Of a stretch of 64,000 nucleotides of DNA, positions 42,863 through 53,853 are shown in pieces. The DNA is taken from positions 746,612-810,611 of the forward strand of contig NW_012236532.1 of NCBI RefSeq assembly GCF_000787575.1, written 5' to 3'. The stretch comes from Acytostelium subglobosum LB1 (lineage: Eukaryota; Evosea; Eumycetozoa; Acytosteliales; Acytosteliaceae). Both the position numbers and the translations under genes were made by a program. The notes under the pieces are model-generated. The model had not been told where the DNA came from, searched no databases, and saw only the letters and a list, made by a program, of their open reading frames with translations. The number at the start of each line of letters is the position of its first letter. Within the stretch, counting starts at the first letter, position 1.

Positions 42863-44650
42863 ATGTCGCTGCAGCTACTTCTTGTGCTGTTGCTGCATCT
42901 GCTCTGCTGCGCACAGAGTGGCAACGCACAAACACTACAGCCACTCACAGTCTACATTACACCACAGCCAGCAAGCGGTGTTAGAAATATTACGTGTGGC
43001 CTGGACTCGGACCACCCATGTTGGTCACTGGCAGACCTATTTGCATCGCTTGGCAACCAAGACTACAAAGCGTCGCAGCTGAACATGACGATCTACATGG
43101 CGCCAGGCACCTACCCCAGCAAGGGCAACATCAACGCGCAGCTCTTTGGTCTCACAGTCACGATGGCCGCGCAGAATGAATCGGCCCCGACGACAATCGA
43201 CGCCGGCTTTGAGGGAGGTCCCATCTTGGTCGTCCAGGAGCCAACCACCAGCGTCCCGGCCAACGCCTCGACCACGATCAGCGTACGCGGCGTCACCTTC
43301 CAGGGTGGCAACAACAAGAATGGCGACGGTGGTGCCATCTCAGCGATGATCACCAACTCTTCAATGTCTATCACACTGACCAACTGTACATTCAACAACA
43401 ATACGGCCGGCGACAATGATGGCGGCGCAATCAACGTTGTGTTCAACACGAGCTCGTACGACCCCGCGGTCCTTGCACGCGCAGTGCTCAGCGTCGATCG
43501 CTGCCTGTTCACTGCGAACGAGGCGAAAAACGGAGGCGCCATCAACACCGAGTACACTACTCTACTACTCAAACACAGCGAGTTTGTGGAGAACTCGGCG
43601 AGGAACGGAGGCGCCATCAACTCAGCAAGCGCTCCCATCCACGCCATGCACGTTCTGTTCGACTCGAACGGCGTCAACGCCGACGGAGGAGCCATCCTCT
43701 TCTTCAATCAGCACGTTTCCTCCTCAACATTCGACTACTGCAACTTTGTCGACAACGAGGCCGGCGTTGGTGGTGCGATCTACCTCGGCCAGTCCGGTCT
43801 TCACATGCGCAATACCAACTTCACAAATAACGCTGCACGCGGTGTAGGTGGCGCTGTGGCCGCGAAAACCTCGCCCAGCTACCTGAATGTGTCGGAATGC
43901 CATTTGGTCGGCAATGCTGGCTCCAATGGTGGCGCGTTATACTTTGACGAGGCCAACTTTGACATCACTTCCACGTCATTCGTGCAAAACACCGCGATCC
44001 AGGGTGGCGCGCTCTACTTTGGCTACGCCGAGGGCGATATCACCAACGTCCACATCGATGGCAACAACGCATCGCTCAACGGTGGCGCCATCTTCACCAC
44101 GTTTGGCCGCTTCACAATGAACAACGTCACGATCGACAACAACCGCGCGCAACTCGGCGGCACGATGTACTGCAGCGCATCGTCCGTGACTATCCCACAG
44201 CCCGTGATCATTGACAACAACACCGACACCTCACACACGGGCAACAACGGTGACAGCACCGACAACAGCGGCAGTGCCAACGAGTACGAGAACCGCTTCA
44301 ACATATACTGCAGCCTGATACCAGAGTACACGTTCTGCACGTTTTTTGGCGCAAAGGACTACATCGAGCTATGTGGCGAGGTACCCATACCGCAGGCGCA
44401 CAGCATGGCCAAGTGGAAGCTGGTGCTAATCATTGTGGGAGGCGTGCTGGGTCTGGGCGTGGTCGCATTTGGCATTGGCTGTCTGCTGGCTCGCTCCACA
44501 GACAAGGGCGACAAGAACTATGACCCCATCCTCACTGGCATCAACACTGGCGAGGATGACTCTAGCATCCAGGATGCCATTGACGCTATGGATGGCGATA
44601 TTCAATCATCTCTCGCCATTGAGGAAGACTTCAAGGACAGGGAATTATAA
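42863..44650 (+). CDS. Predicted cell-surface beta-helix protein with GGAI repeats
   Basis: A single exon of 595 residues. It has a signal peptide (LQLLLVLLLHLLCCAQSGNA), a long ectodomain, one membrane helix (LVLIIVGGVLGLGVVAFGIG) and an acidic cytosolic tail of about 60 residues. The ectodomain holds about ten repeats of the form N.A..GGAI, with hydrophobic and Asn ladder positions (NGDGGAISAM, NDGGAINVVF, KNGGAINTEY, RNGGAINSAS, VGGAIYLGQS). This is the pattern of a right-handed beta-helix, as in bacterial polymorphic membrane proteins and many dictyostelid surface proteins. Many N-glycosylation sites are present. Coding GC is high for the window. Adhesion or recognition is a plausible role, unproven. 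Confidence 0.85.
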   Translation: MSLQLLLVLLLHLLCCAQSGNAQTLQPLTVYITPQPASGVRNITCGLDSDHPCWSLADLFASLGNQDYKASQLNMTIYMAPGTYPSKGNINAQLFGLTVTMAAQNESAPTTIDAGFEGGPILVVQEPTTSVPANASTTISVRGVTFQGGNNKNGDGGAISAMITNSSMSITLTNCTFNNNTAGDNDGGAINVVFNTSSYDPAVLARAVLSVDRCLFTANEAKNGGAINTEYTTLLLKHSEFVENSARNGGAINSASAPIHAMHVLFDSNGVNADGGAILFFNQHVSSSTFDYCNFVDNEAGVGGAIYLGQSGLHMRNTNFTNNAARGVGGAVAAKTSPSYLNVSECHLVGNAGSNGGALYFDEANFDITSTSFVQNTAIQGGALYFGYAEGDITNVHIDGNNASLNGGAIFTTFGRFTMNNVTIDNNRAQLGGTMYCSASSVTIPQPVIIDNNTDTSHTGNNGDSTDNSGSANEYENRFNIYCSLIPEYTFCTFFGAKDYIELCGEVPIPQAHSMAKWKLVLIIVGGVLGLGVVAFGIGCLLARSTDKGDKNYDPILTGINTGEDDSSIQDAIDAMDGDIQSSLAIEEDFKDREL

Positions 44651-44679
44651 AGTAAATATTGTGTAATATACTAAAATCG

Positions 44680-44692
44680 TGGAATGATTCCA
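44680..44692. repeat. TGGAATGATTCCA palindrome in 3' flank
   Basis: Perfect 13-bp palindrome between the convergent ends of the beta-helix and NSUN5 genes. See the related intronic copies. Confidence 0.6.
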
Positions 44693-44704
44693 GGTCCAGG
44701 TCAT

Positions 44705-47081
44705 TTATTTCTTCTTCTTCTTGCTGCCACCATCGATGGCTGGTGCTTTAAATGCATTGTCGTCCCATAGCTTGACTGGGGAGTGGCCTCCAGGTGCAAC
44801 TGGTGTGACAGCAGCGCCAGCATTTGGTGTCTTGGCATCGCGTCCTGTCTTTGATTTCTTCTTTGGCTGTTCCTCAGTCTTGATCTTGGGCTCGACTTTA
44901 AATGCTGGCTTGACTTGTTCGATAGCCTTGGGCTTGGCCTTGGCCTGTGTAGGGGTCTTGGTCGTAGGCTTGGGCTTGGTCATGGACTTGGATGCTGTCT
45001 TTCCTTTTACAGTACTCTTGGGCTGCGTAGCCTTTTTGGGTACTTTGGTCTTGTTCGTAGTTGTTGTTGTTGCCTTAGCATTATGTTTGGCAGCTTGTGA
45101 TTGTGATGTTGATGTTGATGTTGATTGATATTTATGATTCGGTTGATGTTGATGATGGAACTTTGGATCAATGTCGATTGGTGGAAGTGGCAATCTGGCT
45201 TCGATCGGATTGATTGGCGTTGGATTGATCTTCTCGAAACAGGCAACAAAGAATCCAATTGTGTTGTCGCTTGCTGGTGACATTCTCAAACAATACTCGC
45301 TGTTCTTGAACAATGACAATCCCCTACTCTTATTCCAATGTGGCAATATGTTTGCCAGTCTCCACTTCTCTCCATCACAATTCAGCTCGTCCAGTGCCCT
45401 TTTCACAACATCCTCATTCTCAACCTGATGTACCGAGCATGTTGAGTACACTACTCTCTTCACACATGGGACTTGAATAGCGTGGCGGGGAGTGAGTTAG
45501 TTCATCAGTCTGATTGCTTGATTGAACGAATGGGTGAGTTGGCCAGCTAGCCTGTATACATACATTGGAATGCATGCATTATGATTGAGAATTGGAAGTC
45601 AGCCAGCAGGGCCAGCCTTTGGGACTCGTCCATGACCTCAACCTCTTCTTCATCTTTGGAAGCATCGCCAGACTTGTCCTTTGAAGCATCTTTGCCTTTA
45701 GATTTGCTCTGTTTCATCTCTTCCAACTTGCGCTTCATTGCTTGTTCCTTCTTCTCTTTCCTCGTTGGTTTCTTTGCATCCTTGTCCAAGGTGTTGGTCG
45801 ATTGCTTCTTGCTCCCTCCACCGCCATTCTTCTTTGCCTGCTCGCCCTTCTCCCTGATCAAATCTTCAATATCATCATTCTCTTCAGCTGTGGCTGGTGC
45901 AGATCCACCAGTGGTCGATGCCAACAAATGATCCAAACGATTGACGATACCAGATCCCGAGCATGATGGATCGCACAAGACATACTCCACATTCTTAAAC
46001 CTTGGATCTGAGTGATCCAAGTCAAAGAAACTCTTGTTCAATGGCTGAATGTCTAATGTGTCGCGAGGTTGTGGCGGGTCAGTGATTGATCGATTGATTG
46101 ATTGATTGATGGGATCATCCCATCCCATCCCCAAGCCAGTACAAACACATACTGTTACATCGCGACCTTCCTGTGAGCTTGACCAATGTGCCCATGCGCT
46201 TGGCATCTTTCTCGATGGCGTAGATCCTGCCTGTGTTCTTCATGAGTGCACTTAGGAGAGATGTCTTGTTTCCTGGTGCCGAGCATGAGTCGATGGCCAG
46301 CGTATTCTCGGGAGGATTGAGAACAAAGGCTGGCAGACAACTAGCCTTGTCCTGAAGGATGATGTGTCCACTCAGCAGAAGTGGATGATCGTGCAAGTCG
46401 ACGTTTGGCGCGAATACCAATATTGAGGGAAAGTCCTGGTCTTGGAAGAAGGTCTTGGCGTCCACGCCATAGTCCAGCTTGGTGCAATATGTGTTGGCCG
46501 TGTTGAGCGTGTACGCTTCATTCTTGACAAAGTGATCGATGACATGTTGTGGTTGACAGACATTGGTATTGACACGGACATAGCGTGGCAGTAGTATAGG
46601 GTTGCGTATCGACTCTGGCAACAAGTCAACATTATTGGCCACCTGTCTCCTTATCTTTAATCTTGCCAAAGCAGCAGACAATTGAACTTTATAAGCCATT
46701 ACCGACTTCTTAGCATGACCTCCACCCTTTATCGATTGATTCGCTCCAAACATCAACTCATACAGCATCACTAGCAACAAACTATATCCAATCGTCTTGT
46801 CATCCTTCAATCCCTGTACAGTTGTTAACAACTCATCAATTGTATCTTTATCTAAGAGTGAGTGAAAGAGTAAGTATGAGTAAGTATGATTGATTGATTG
46901 GATGAGTGATATGTATGTGTAAGTATGTTGACTTACACTTTAGTGTCTCGCAAACTAGAGCGTAGGCAGTCTTGCTGTTTGACTCTGAGTTTGAGGATTG
47001 GAAGGATAGTCCTTTGATGCTACCCTTCTTCTGAAGTAGCTTATCAATAACACCTGCTGCCTGTCTATAATAGTCACACAT
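44705..47081 (-). CDS. nsun5: NSUN5-like 28S/25S rRNA (cytosine-C5) methyltransferase
   Basis: Exons 47081-46937, 46851-46153, 46052-45564 and 45471-44705 join in frame to 699 residues. The SAM-dependent NOL1/NOP2/Sun core is complete: LAIDSCSAPGNKTSLLSALM, IYAIEKDAKRMGTLVKL, DPSCSGSG and the catalytic motif YSTCSVHQVENEDVV. The order and the DPSCSGSG signature fit NSUN5/Rcm1, which methylates one cytosine in large-subunit rRNA. Family members are about 430-470 residues. Here a Lys/Glu-rich insert (about residues 325-425) splits the core after DPSCSGSG, and a tail of about 150 residues is very Lys/Thr/Pro-rich, ending GGSKKKKK. Both suggest nucleolar retention and RNA contact. The introns are rich in CAAT/CACT repeats on the coding strand. 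Confidence 0.9.
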
Positions 47082-47233
47082 TATGTGATATTATATGATA
47101 TATATAAATATTACTTGTAGTCTTTATTACAACGAATACACGAATGAATGAATGAAAAGGGTCAGATTGTGTTTCGTTCGTTTTTCCAATCAATCAAATC
47201 AACTCAATTCTTGAAGTTCTTTTCAAAGTTGAA

Positions 47234-49181
47234 TTACTTGGCGGATACTCTTGACATGTTCTCAAACAGTAGTTTGTTGTTGGATACTACACTGGTTGAT
47301 GAGTTGGTAGTGCCAGACACTTTGGAGCTCGAGTTGGAGTGGGATATGGATGATGCAACTGATGATGTCGATGTCACTCTTGGGATTCCATTGCTTCCAG
47401 ATGTTGTTGAGGTCGTTGTTGATGCTCCTCCAGTGCGAAGACTTGTTGTTGGAATATTATTACCACTATTGCTGTTGTTGTAGTTGCTGCTGTAGGTGTC
47501 TGGCGACTTTGGTTGTACCTTGGCCACACTCTTGAATGTCTCCACTCTTACAACATTACTCTTGATTGGTGTTGCTGTCGATGATACTGGTGCAGTAGTT
47601 GTCTTGGTGGATGGCTCATCCTTGGGCGTCAAAACAACAATTGGTGATGTTGAGAATGTGCTGGACTTTGGCGCGACAACATAGTTGCTGTTGAAGTTAC
47701 TCTTTTGGATATTTAGGTTGCTACCATGACCATTGGATTGGTTGCCATTGGATGATGAAGATGATGAAGATGTGGACGATGTGACAAACATTGACTTTGG
47801 TCTCTCATTCCTCTGGGCAGAGACAGGCTTCAGACTGACATTGTTGAAACCGGGTAACATCACACGGAGTCCGCCACTTAAGGCGGCCGCATTAGGTGTA
47901 GTAGTTTGATGATGAGACGCGTTGGTCGATGAAGTTGAATGACTTGATGCTGTAGTGGCTTCGTCTGGAATTGATGTCGAGGTTGACGATGATGATGCAA
48001 TTGATGATGAGGTGGTGCCAATGTTATCATCTTGAGTTGTTCTTGGAGCATCACTCAAAGGTGACTTGACATGGCAACTTGGTGTCTTGGGTCGACCACG
48101 AGTGATCTAACATTCATACTAATTAGTGGATCGATGAATCAATCATAGACTCTTATTGTACTTACATGAACCAAACGGATCTGTTGCCTCTCCTCAGCCA
48201 ACTTCTTTAACTTCTCCTCAACGGATGCTTCCTCGGAAGGTACTTGGACCACAGGGACACTGGCATCTGCCTTGGGCACAGCGACAGAAGTGTCGGCGGA
48301 AATACCTCTTGGAGATGTAGTATATGCCAACTTTGACACCTCATCCGCCTTCTCTTGACTCCTTGGTGATGTAGTGTCAATCTTTGGTTCGTTCACTACA
48401 GCAGTAGCTGGGGTATGAGTATGGGCATGGGCAGGGGCAGATGATGTTGTCGTAGTTGATGACGATGATCCATTCGTTGTCTCCTTGAATGGACTATAAA
48501 GCTCAGTTCTTTGGAATTGAGATGCAGTTGATGTCTTTCTCTCATAATATGATGAGCCTGATGATAATGTGCCATTACTCTCCGTCGAAGTTGATGATGA
48601 TGATGAGGCTCCGGAGGAGGTGGAGGTGGAGGTACCAGCCAGAGTTGACTTGATTGTCTGTCCTTTTATCCTAAGTGGATAGAGATTGAGTAGTGACTTG
48701 GCATCGATATTGGACAAAGTGAGTACTGCCACACCACTTGATTCCTTCAATTCAATTGCAGTTATTGCCAGATTTATATCCAAACAACCAGAGAGTACCC
48801 TAATAACATCATGCTTCGTAGTATCCTTGCTCAATCCACTCAACATCACCTTTATCTGTGTTCCATATCCACTACCAACTTCCAATTCAAACTTAACCTG
48901 TGGTCAATCAGTTAGTCATGTGATCAATCACATCAGTACCATGTTACTACACTACTTACAATCTTCTTCTTGATTGTTATTGGATACTCGATTAGTCGTT
49001 CGTAATCCTTGTGTGAGGATAGTTGGAATGAGACGGTTGTCGTGTTGGACTTTGATGCTTTGATACAATCTACGTCTGTGATGCATTTGACAATGGCAAC
49101 AAAGTCATCTGGCTTCATACTGAATGGGAGATCCCTAACACACACCAGAGTGTCTACTGTTGTTGCTACTGCAGCTGTCAT
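47234..49181 (-). CDS. Protein with two divergent RRM-like domains and a long disordered tail
   Basis: Exons 49181-48960, 48897-48166 and 48106-47234 join in frame to 608 residues. Residues 8-75 (TLVCVRDLPFSMKPDDFVAI, then CITDVDCIKAS) look like a first RRM, with VCVRDLPF as the RNP2-like strand. Residues 85-160 (TQIKVMLSGLSKDTTKHDVI, then GVAVLTLSNIDAKSLLNLYP) look like a second one. Aromatic RNP1 residues are not clear, so RNA binding is uncertain. The remaining 440 residues are Ser/Thr/Asn-rich and low complexity, with several SPR sites (TSPRSQEK, TSPRGIS) that could be proline-directed kinase targets. I do not recognise a named homologue. Confidence 0.65.
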
Positions 49182-50095
49182 ATTGTTATTATAATTATTA
49201 TACTATTATTATAAATATATATATATATGAATATTAATATATGGATAATGGAATATATGGATTGTGGATTGTGGATATTGATCAATCAAACAATCGTCTG
49301 GTTGTTGTCAATTTCAAGACGATCACTTGGATGATATTTATGGTGATGTTGATGATGATGATGATGATGTTGATGATGTTGATATACTGATGTGTTGACA
49401 ATGATCTACAACCAATACTATTAATGGATATCTGTGTCTAGTACTACAACAATAAACATATACAATATAAGTTCAATTTATGTATGTGTATGAGTGTATG
49501 AGATTGTAGTAGTATCTAATGATGGTGTTGACACTGACTGAACAATCAATCAATTAATCTCACAGAGTGGGTTCATTTAGACAACTAGTTGTTGTTAACA
49601 TTACATTCAATCTCGGGCTCAATAGACACACAACACACTCATTGATTGATTGATTACCCAGTCAAACCATCAAGCAGTGCTCCATCATTCAACCACTCAA
49701 CAACATTTATCATATCTAACTCGCGATTAAGATAATTGCCCATTCATTATTTCATTCATTATAACCAAAGTAAGAAGAAACATCCAATTTCAAGACCCAA
49801 GGACCCAGGGACTATGATGTTACCATCATCATTATGTTGATCACTCTATCTTGAACTTCGCTATAGAATACTAGATTGTTAGTACAATGATAATTACCTA
49901 TTATCTGTATCATTCAATCAATGTTATGATTAATGGGGAACTATTTAGTGCGAGGGTATTGTCCCCCCTCAAACATCTTGTGTTGAGAATCTTGATTTGA
50001 TAGTCAACTCATCATTCATTCAATCAACTTCATTCATTCACCTAAATCAATTTTGTTATATTTATACATTATATTATATATACTTGTTGTTCACA
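49182..50095. other. Intergenic region between divergent genes
   Basis: About 910 bp, with a (GATGATGTT)-type repeat near 49340-49380 and a TATA-rich start. No gene-like frame or structured RNA was seen. It presumably holds the MinE promoter. Confidence 0.4.
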
Positions 50096-50522
50096 ATGTC
50101 TCTTTCATCATTCAGACAGATCATATCAAAGGTGTTCAATCACACCTCACAGCAACAGGTCACAGCCAACATTGCCAAGGAGCGTATGCAGAGCTTCCTT
50201 CGTGATCAACGTGGTGTCCGTTCACTCAAAGATGAGAACCTCAATCAGATAAAGGGAGAGGTGCTGCAAGTTGTATCTGTATGTCATTCAATCATTCATT
50301 CATTCATACATCGGTTGACATGCTCTAACAATGTATCAATCAAACAATGAATAGAAATATTGGAAGGTCAATATGAATGATGTTACATTCTCATTTAGAA
50401 AGAGCGATGATAGGAGCGACTTGGACGTGTTTGAGATGCAGGTCACATTGCCATCAGATCTGTTTGCTTCACCTGTCACTGCAACTGCATCATCACCTCA
50501 ATCACAAAAGTTAACACTTTAA
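50096..50522 (+). CDS. minE: MinE, mitochondrial division-site topological factor
   Basis: Exons 50096-50278 and 50355-50522 join in frame to 116 residues. The core aligns along the whole length of bacterial MinE: TANIAKERMQSFLRDQRG (MinD-binding helix; E. coli has TANIAKERLQ), then IKGEVLQVVSKYWKVNMNDV and DVFEMQVTLPSDLF (dimer-forming beta region). A 25-residue leader (SLSSFRQIISKVFNHTSQQQ) is basic and amphipathic, as for a mitochondrial targeting signal. In bacteria MinE drives MinCD oscillation, which places the FtsZ ring mid-cell. Bacterial-type Min and FtsZ proteins are known in mitochondria of some protists, and dictyostelids keep mitochondrial FtsZ. The spliceosomal intron shows this is a nuclear gene, not contamination. 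No MinC or MinD is in the window. Confidence 0.88.
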
Positions 50523-50951
50523 TGATGATATGATATCAACTCGATGATGTAGACAACGAAACGAATGATGACAACGACGATGATAATGACGAATACTTTA
50601 TAAAGACGATGTCGATGTCGTCTGTCATGAAGAGAAGAGTAGAGCAGAGTAGAGTAGAGAATAGACGACAACATGTAGAAGTAGTAGTAGAATCAGCAGC
50701 GACCAATCAATTAATCAATCAATATAGCTGCAGTGTAATAATAGTTGACTTCAATCAATCGATCAATCGTTCGAACAGCATCAGTATACAATATATATAT
50801 ATAGGTCTAGCGACAACAACAATAAACACAATAGATTGATCAATCAATCAATCATTGTCCCCTCAATATGATGTCCATGGGCAAGTCCCTATCGCTCGAC
50901 TCGACTCGATATCTAGAATTGTTTATTATTATATGTTACACTGTGTATTGA
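50523..50951. other. Intergenic region at convergent gene ends
   Basis: About 430 bp of 3' flank, with TA-rich and TCAA repeats near 50760-50860. A 76-codon frame at 50609-50839 is Ser/Asn-rich and runs through repeat sequence, so it is not called. Confidence 0.4.
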
Positions 50952-51750
50952 TTAGGATTGGCTCGACGCTGGCTGAGGTGTTGTGGTAGTGGCGGTGGCA
51001 GCTGGTGGAACAACAGCAGCAGTAGTAGTAGCAGCTTGTTGCTGTGCCTGCTGTGGCTGTTGTGGCTGCTGTTGTTGCTGTGGCTTAATTGGCAACAAAG
51101 CACTCTTATCGATATTCTTTATCTTTGTCTCCAACCTCTTTGTATATTCATCAATCAACTGAACAGTCTTCTCGAGATCGCCTACATTCTTATCGAGCTC
51201 ATCAATCTTGTCCAAGTATGGCATGAACTCCTCGTCTAATCATCGACAACAACATGTCAGTAAGTAATTCAATTCGTTTGAATATCGTCAATCACACGAG
51301 TCTTGCATGCTTACACTTCTGCTTCAGGTCGCCCATGTACAGGGTCAGACCCTTGGTGATCTCATGCATATCCTTGTACTTGGCAGATGTAACATCATTC
51401 ATCTGAATCAACAAGTTGTAGTCGGCAACAGTAGCTACATCATTGATGATGATTGATGAGATGAATGAGTGAGTGAGTCGAATGATTGATTGATTGAATG
51501 AATGAATGAGCATATACATACCTGATAGCTCTGAACTTAGATACTTGGCAACCTTTGTAAACATCTCTGATGTGGCATCCTGGAGATCAGCCTGTGGAGG
51601 CAGGTTGGGAGTGATGATATCATTGGCAGCCTTTTGTTGATTAGTAGTATCTTGTCCAGTGCTACTATTCAATGATGAAGTGTTTGCCGATGCTGTCGAA
51701 GAAGTCGATGATGACAATATATTGCTGCTTGCTGGTATCCTACTCTCCAT
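50952..51750 (-). CDS. bloc1s2: BLOC-1 subunit 2 (BLOS2)
   Basis: Exons 51750-51522, 51434-51315 and 51235-50952 join in frame to 210 residues. The BLOC1S2 helical core fits well: DLQDATSEMFTKVAKYLSSE, VADYNLLIQMNDVTSAKYKD, and PYLDKIDELDKNVGDLEKTV, then YTKRLETKIKNI. BLOC-1 and the related BORC complex share this subunit and work in endosome-to-lysosome traffic and lysosome positioning. The N-terminus (residues 1-50) is Ser/Thr-rich, and the C-terminus adds a Gln/Ala/Pro/Thr tail (PQQPQQAQQQAATTT) absent from animal proteins. Introns hold CATT/CAAT arrays on the coding strand. Confidence 0.88.
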
Positions 51751-51950
51751 TACTATTATTTGTATATCTATAAGTATGCACGAGATTGAATGAATGAATC
51801 AAAGAATGAATGCCAAAGATATTAGTACATGGACTTTTCAAAGGGGTCCCCCCTTTGCAATTTACAACTTTATTACATTCATCCATTCATTCATCATCAA
51901 GATAGTTGTAGTTATACAAATACATACATACATACATACATACATAATAT

Positions 51951-53853
51951 ATGCAGAAGCTTAACACGGTGATTGACACCTTGGTACCTTCACAATCATT
52001 GGTTGGCCGTGCCACATCCGATAACGATCAACCTACACCAGGTTACATGTTTGTTGACCTTCAGAGTATGTTGTTGATGTCATATGAATGATCGAATGAA
52101 TGATACTAACAAGATAGATTGATTGATATATAGATGAATCCAATCAGTCGGTTGAGAAATGTCAACAGATATTATCACAATTGTTGAATCGTTTGAAGAA
52201 GGACTCACCTGTTGTCAAGCTGAAGTGTCTAAAGTGCATGAAACACTTGGTACTCAAGGGTAGTGCAGTGTTCAAACAAGATTTATCAACATGTTCAGAT
52301 CATCTACAACAATGTACAAGTATGAATCTGTTGACCAATCAATCCATTCATCAATCACTCACACATCATTGCCCTCACTAGATTATAGAGGTCAATTGGA
52401 CCAATTCCATGGAGATGCTCCATATGCTGCAGTAAGGGAGGAGGCCAACAAGTTATTGAACTTGTTGTTTCAATTCACATCGACTCCTACTCCTCATCCA
52501 TCATCATCATCATTATCATTCACACAGACGCCACAGACTGTGGTTCAAGTCCAACCGAGGACTCATCAGCAACAACAAAGCAATGGCAACACAACATCAT
52601 CAACATCATCATCATCATCATCAAACAACCGAGTTATAGTTGGGTTTGGATCAAATGGATCAATGACAAATGCACCATTGCCACCTCAATCAAAGTTGGA
52701 CAAGGTTGTAGAGAAGATTGGCGCGGTCACTGATAAGCTACACGGCAATCACAATAATTCAACAAGACGACCAACATTGAATGATGTTGACTCACGACCA
52801 TCCATTCCAGTGCGTGACGGCACACATCTAATGGGTTCATCACCATCATCATTATCAGACCATGATGATGTTCATAGTGCACCACAACAAGACATTATTG
52901 ATGAGATCATTGGCAATCATACTTCAACTACATTATCTTCTACATCAATTGCAAGATTCATTCAATATTGGAATGAAGTTGGACAACAACAACAACAACA
53001 ACAACAACTGGTGATACTCGATCAACTGGATGCCAAGACACAGAGCAAACATTGGCAGATCAAACAAAAGACATTACAACTGATAGAAACACTGATCAAT
53101 GATGGACAACAACAAACTTGCACAATGTACTTTCAACAACATTCACAATCTCTCATCAACTTATCGACATCATTACACAAGTCCATCCGAGAGAAATCCA
53201 AACAAATCCTCAAGATACTTGGCATCGAGATGCCCATCGTCCTGCCCACGACCAGCAGCAATAACACCAGCGGCGACAGTAGTCCAATCATGGTACCTTC
53301 TCCGCCAATCGATCACAAGAACAACATGTTTGAATTTGACGAGCATCCATCTTCGTCAAGCCCTGGCCGTGGCATTGGCGTTGGCCTTGGGCTTGGCTCA
53401 CATACCCCTCCTCCAACATCTCCTGGAATGTTTGGAGGACTTTCAGTCGTCAATGTAACCAAGACAACCTCACACAATCACACGTTATCCCCAACAACAT
53501 CATCCACAACCACCACAAACACTACATCGTCCAGACATCGATCGTACAACAACAACAACAATAATATCCTGGATCTTGATCTTGATCCACTGTACATTGG
53601 CAATGGTACATCATCGCAGCGCACCATTAACAACAACAAACATAACATAGTTAACTATGACCTATTACTTGGCGAATCATTCGCCATTGGTGATTCCATT
53701 ATACTTCCAAACAACAACACCATTTCGCCCAACCCGATCACAATTTGCGAGGACAACAACAACAAACAATCGACCAATCGTCATGTCATCGTTGGCACTG
53801 TTGACGACCCATTCAAGAACCTTACCACATACGCCGAGAATAAACTGAGTTGA
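51951..53853 (+). CDS. Tepsin-like AP-4 accessory protein (ENTH/VHS-like)
   Basis: Exons 51951-52065, 52134-52319 and 52382-53853 join in frame to 590 residues. The ENTH-like domain (residues 1-130) reads ATSDNDQPTPGYMFVDLQ, KKDSPVVKLKCLKCMKHLVL and QLDQFHGDAPYAAVREEANK, in the order found in tepsin. A second helical domain (about residues 280-375: FIQYWNEVG, KHWQIKQKTLQLIETLINDG, SIREKSKQILKILGIEM) matches the second VHS/ENTH-like domain of tepsin. Between and after are disordered Ser/Asn/Pro-rich segments with Gln runs. Tepsin binds the AP-4 adaptor on trans-Golgi vesicles. Animal AP-4-binding peptides were not found by eye. Epsin-like proteins are the alternative. Confidence 0.75.

Noticed and set aside
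50096-50522. MinE as bacterial contamination
   Set aside because: The coding region is split by a typical host GT..AG intron, with host-type leader and flanking genes.
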